The notes under the pieces were generated by a model. It worked only from the letters and a program-made list of their open reading frames with translations, had not been told where the DNA came from and made no database searches. Positions 61,312-64,000 of a stretch of 64,000 bases of DNA are shown one piece after another. A program made the translations under genes and the position numbers. The DNA lies in assembly GCF_004340205.1 (NCBI RefSeq), contig NZ_SLWB01000003.1, forward strand, positions 62,001 to 126,000, given 5' to 3'. Each line of letters opens with the position of its first letter. Positions within the stretch are counted from its first letter, which is position 1. Source of the DNA: Acetobacteroides hydrogenigenes. Lineage in GTDB: Bacteria > Bacteroidota > Bacteroidia > Bacteroidales > ZOR0009.

Positions 61312-62243
61312 TGGAGTTTAGCGTCACTATCCTTGGAACAAGTTCGGCTCTGCCGACTTTAGACCGATATCCAACCGCTCATGCGCTCAATGTGCATGAG
61401 CGGTTTTTTTTAATCGATTGCGGAGAGGGAACTCAGGCTCAGCTACGTCGCAACCATTTTAAGATGGTGCGGATAAATCACATATTTATCACCCATCTAC
61501 ATGGCGACCATGTTTTTGGCATCTTCGGGTTGCTATCGACCATGAACCTGCTCGGGCGCAAGTCCAATTTGCACATCTACGGGCATCGCCTACTAAAGAG
61601 TATTCTTGATGATCACCTGAAGTACTTCGGACAGGATTTTCAGTATAAGATAGAATTCCACGAGGTAGCGGTGAAATCAAAGGAGATCATTTATGAGGAT
61701 GATTCGTTGCTGGTAGAGGCTTTTCCTCTAAAGCACCGGGTGTCGTGCTTTGGATACCTGTTTAGGGAGAGGGCTCCGCACCGTAACATCCACAAGTGGA
61801 TGATCGAGAAGTATAAGCTTTCGTTGGCCGAGGTGGTGCGAATAAGGAATGGCGCCGATCTTACGCTCGAGGATGGTGAGGTGATACCCAACGAGGTGCT
61901 AACCTACATCCCTTACGAACCCCGTTCGTACGCTTTCTGCTCGGATACTGCCTATTCGAACAGGATACACGAGTACGTAAAGGATGTGGATTTGCTCTAC
62001 CACGAGGCAACCTTCACCGAGGAACTTAAGAAGATGGCTGCCCAAACCGGACATTCTACGGCAAAGCAGGCGGGTAAGATTGCCCGACTGGCAAATGCTA
62101 AAAAGCTCATAGTTGGCCATTTCTCTTCCAGATATAAGGATTATTCGGTATTTTTGCGCGAGGCTAAAGAAGAGTTCGATAATGTCGAACTGGCAAAGGA
62201 AGGCTCAACCTTTTCTATTGAACTGAAACGATTTAAGGATTAA
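61311..62243 (+). CDS. rnz: Ribonuclease Z
   Basis: 310 residues. Metallo-beta-lactamase fold with the zinc site THLHGDH (His62, His64, Asp66, His67), further ligands in the region of LKHR and SDTAY, and TGHST towards the end. It trims tRNA 3' ends at the discriminator. This fits the tRNA-Asp genes in the window, which lack CCA. The GTG start at 61311 shares its G with the TAG stop of the STAS gene, a case of translational coupling. Confidence 0.95.
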   Translation: MEFSVTILGTSSALPTLDRYPTAHALNVHERFFLIDCGEGTQAQLRRNHFKMVRINHIFITHLHGDHVFGIFGLLSTMNLLGRKSNLHIYGHRLLKSILDDHLKYFGQDFQYKIEFHEVAVKSKEIIYEDDSLLVEAFPLKHRVSCFGYLFRERAPHRNIHKWMIEKYKLSLAEVVRIRNGADLTLEDGEVIPNEVLTYIPYEPRSYAFCSDTAYSNRIHEYVKDVDLLYHEATFTEELKKMAAQTGHSTAKQAGKIARLANAKKLIVGHFSSRYKDYSVFLREAKEEFDNVELAKEGSTFSIELKRFKD

Positions 62244-62257
62244 GCATCCACACTAAT

Positions 62258-63787
62258 ATGCAAGAGAAAATTTTAATTCTTGATTTTGGATCGCAGTACA
62301 CCCAGCTTATTGCACGTCGCGTGCGCGAGCTCAACGTTTACTGCGAAATCCATCCTTACAACCACTTTCCTGCGCTCGATTCGTCGGTAAAGGGGGTGAT
62401 TCTGTCGGGAAGCCCATTCTCGGTGCGCGATAAAGATGCGCCAGTGCCCGATTTGGAAACCATAAAAGGTAAGGTGCCGCTTCTGGGCGTTTGCTACGGA
62501 GCGCAGTTCCTATCGCACTACTACGGTGGCGAGGTTAAGGCTTCGAACAGCCGCGAGTATGGACGTGCTAAGCTTACCCATGTGGTTGATGACGATCCTC
62601 TTTTCCATACCATCAGCCACCAATCGCAGGTGTGGATGTCGCATGGCGATACCATCGTATCGATACCTGATAGCTACAGCATTGTTGCCAGCACTCACGA
62701 TGTGAAGGTTGCTGGGTACAAGATTGCTGATGAGCAAACTTGGGGTATCCAGTTCCACCCCGAGGTGTACCATAGCACCGAAGGCTTACAGCTACTCAAG
62801 AACTTTGTGGCTGGTATCTGCGGCTGCTCTATGGATTGGACTCCTGCTTCGTACGTTGAAACAACGGTAAACTCGCTTCGCGAGCAGCTGGGTAACGATA
62901 AGGTTATCCTTGCGCTTTCGGGTGGGGTAGATTCTACCGTTGCCGGCGTTCTTCTTCAAAAGGCTATTGGCGATAACCTCACCTGTATCTTTGTTGATAA
63001 CGGTTTGCTCCGTAAGGATGAGTTTAATAACGTAATGGAGGCCTACAAGATTCTTGGGCTTAACGTTATTGGTGTTGATGCTCGCCACAAGTTCTGGAAC
63101 GACCTTAAGGGCGAAACCGATCCCGAAGGAAAGCGTAAGATTATTGGTCGCGACTTCATCGAGGTGTTCGATGTAGAGGCGCACAAAATACAAGATGTAA
63201 AGTGGCTGGCTCAGGGCACCATCTACCCCGACGTTATCGAGTCGGTGTCGGTAAATGGCCCATCGGCTACCATTAAGTCGCACCACAACGTGGGTGGACT
63301 ACCCGAGAAGATGAACCTTAAGGTGGTTGAGCCGCTTCGCCTTCTATTTAAGGACGAGGTTCGCCGCGTAGGCCGTCAGCTGGAGATTCCTGCCATGTTC
63401 CTCGATCGCCATCCTTTTCCAGGTCCAGGCCTTGGAATTCGTATTCTTGGCGAAGTTACCGAAGAGAAGGTTGCCCTACTTCAGGAGGCTGACCACATCT
63501 TTATCCAAGGATTGCGCGACGCCGATCTTTACAAGGATGTTTGGCAGGCTGGCGTAATGCTGCTTCCCGTTCAATCGGTAGGGGTAATGGGCGACGAGCG
63601 TACCTACGAGTACGTGGTAGCGCTTCGTGCGGTAACATCAACCGACGGTATGACTGCCGACTGGGCTCACCTTCCATACGAGTTCCTTGCCAAGGTATCC
63701 AACGATATCATCAACAAGGTGCGTGGGATTAACCGCGTAGTGTACGATATCAGCTCGAAACCACCAGCAACTATCGAGTGGGAGTAA
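62258..63787 (+). CDS. guaA: GMP synthase (glutamine-hydrolysing)
   Basis: 509 residues. N-terminal class I glutaminase with Cys79 in GVCYGAQ and His167/Glu169 in FHPEV; ATP pyrophosphatase domain with SGGVDS (221-226); C-terminal dimerisation domain ending in PPATIEWE. It aminates XMP to GMP. It lies 14 bases after rnz, and no promoter is seen between them, so rpsA-STAS-rnz-guaA may be read as one unit. A terminator follows at 63845. Confidence 0.97.
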   Translation: MQEKILILDFGSQYTQLIARRVRELNVYCEIHPYNHFPALDSSVKGVILSGSPFSVRDKDAPVPDLETIKGKVPLLGVCYGAQFLSHYYGGEVKASNSREYGRAKLTHVVDDDPLFHTISHQSQVWMSHGDTIVSIPDSYSIVASTHDVKVAGYKIADEQTWGIQFHPEVYHSTEGLQLLKNFVAGICGCSMDWTPASYVETTVNSLREQLGNDKVILALSGGVDSTVAGVLLQKAIGDNLTCIFVDNGLLRKDEFNNVMEAYKILGLNVIGVDARHKFWNDLKGETDPEGKRKIIGRDFIEVFDVEAHKIQDVKWLAQGTIYPDVIESVSVNGPSATIKSHHNVGGLPEKMNLKVVEPLRLLFKDEVRRVGRQLEIPAMFLDRHPFPGPGLGIRILGEVTEEKVALLQEADHIFIQGLRDADLYKDVWQAGVMLLPVQSVGVMGDERTYEYVVALRAVTSTDGMTADWAHLPYEFLAKVSNDIINKVRGINRVVYDISSKPPATIEWE

Positions 63788-63844
63788 GGAAAAGATATTA
63801 GACGCTAGATGTTAGATTTTAGATTCTGGCGTTAGAACAAATAG

Positions 63845-63879
63845 AAAGGTCGCCTCGGTTTCGGGGTGACCTTTTATTT
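63845..63879 (+). terminator. guaA terminator
   Basis: AAAGGTC (63845-63851) and the following CCTC pair with GGGG and GACCTTT, followed by a T-run. TTAGA-type repeats lie between the stop and this hairpin (63790-63830). The last 120 bases of the window show no gene. Confidence 0.8.
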
Positions 63880-64000
63880 TTGCTGTCTTGTTTGACGAAG
63901 GCAAATGCTTGCCTGTTATTTCTGTTATTTCCCATTTTGCGGCACCTGCCTATCGGTGATTGACAGTATCAATTTTTGTGCGCTCTAAGACTCTAGGTGC

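Overview
The window looks like a chromosomal segment of an anaerobic or fermentative member of the Bacteroidota, most likely order Bacteroidales. Seen in the sequence: gene starts are often preceded by the Bacteroidota -7 element TAnnTTTG rather than by a Shine-Dalgarno site. The gene set includes DUF3822 next to rsmD, a LytTR regulator with a LytS-type kinase, a TonB-dependent receptor with a carboxypeptidase-regulatory-like N-terminus, and secreted DPP-IV, GH31 and GH29 enzymes. The genus cannot be fixed from the sequence alone. No transposase, integrase, phage gene or CRISPR array was seen.

Layout. 1-6.2 kb: DPP-IV-like peptidase, tandem adenylate kinase, a secreted PepSY-like protein, then 1 kb of hairpins and tandem repeats before a DUF6261-like gene. 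6.2-12.3 kb: outer-membrane protein and MATE pump, then a TPR protein with mtgA. 12.6-17.7 kb: a five-gene heterodisulfide-reductase-like operon that probably passes electrons to membrane quinone. 17.9-29.5 kb: corA with a possible long structured leader, purB, an ABC exporter, small secreted and membrane enzymes, tex, and a DcuA-type C4-dicarboxylate transporter. 29.6-34.9 kb: tRNA-Ser(CGA), response regulator, histidine kinase, secreted TPR protein and TonB receptor. 36-46.5 kb: GH31, a DapB-like protein, HsmA-like and DUF418 membrane proteins, GH29 fucosidase and an ABC-F protein. 46.5-53 kb: lpxR, rluF, four tandem tRNA-Asp genes, rsmD, DUF3822, a RecD-like helicase and yjbQ. 53.7-58.7 kb: phosphohexomutase, rfbD, UDP-glucuronate decarboxylase and ugd, a sugar-nucleotide route towards UDP-xylose. 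59-63.8 kb: rpsA, a STAS protein, rnz and guaA.

The most unusual feature is a set of five intergenic tandem arrays (about 5.0, 23.4, 35.7, 41.6 and 53.3 kb). Their sequences are unrelated, yet all share a 41-42 bp period. Several show conserved dyads inside the unit, in one case with a compensatory base-pair change at the aligned position. They are not CRISPRs, and their open frames look like a by-product of composition. Other items are a cluster of nine short hairpins at 4.5-4.9 kb, a MITE-like 121-bp hairpin at 35.1 kb, a possible small RNA at 42.7 kb, and a second adenylate kinase domain whose P-loop lysine is arginine.

The Hdr-like operon and Dcu transporter together suggest anaerobic metabolism with fumarate/succinate exchange; this is inference. 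The DPP-IV, GH31, GH29 and TonB genes suggest use of peptides and glycans, but no SusCD pair is present, so this is not a classical polysaccharide utilisation locus.
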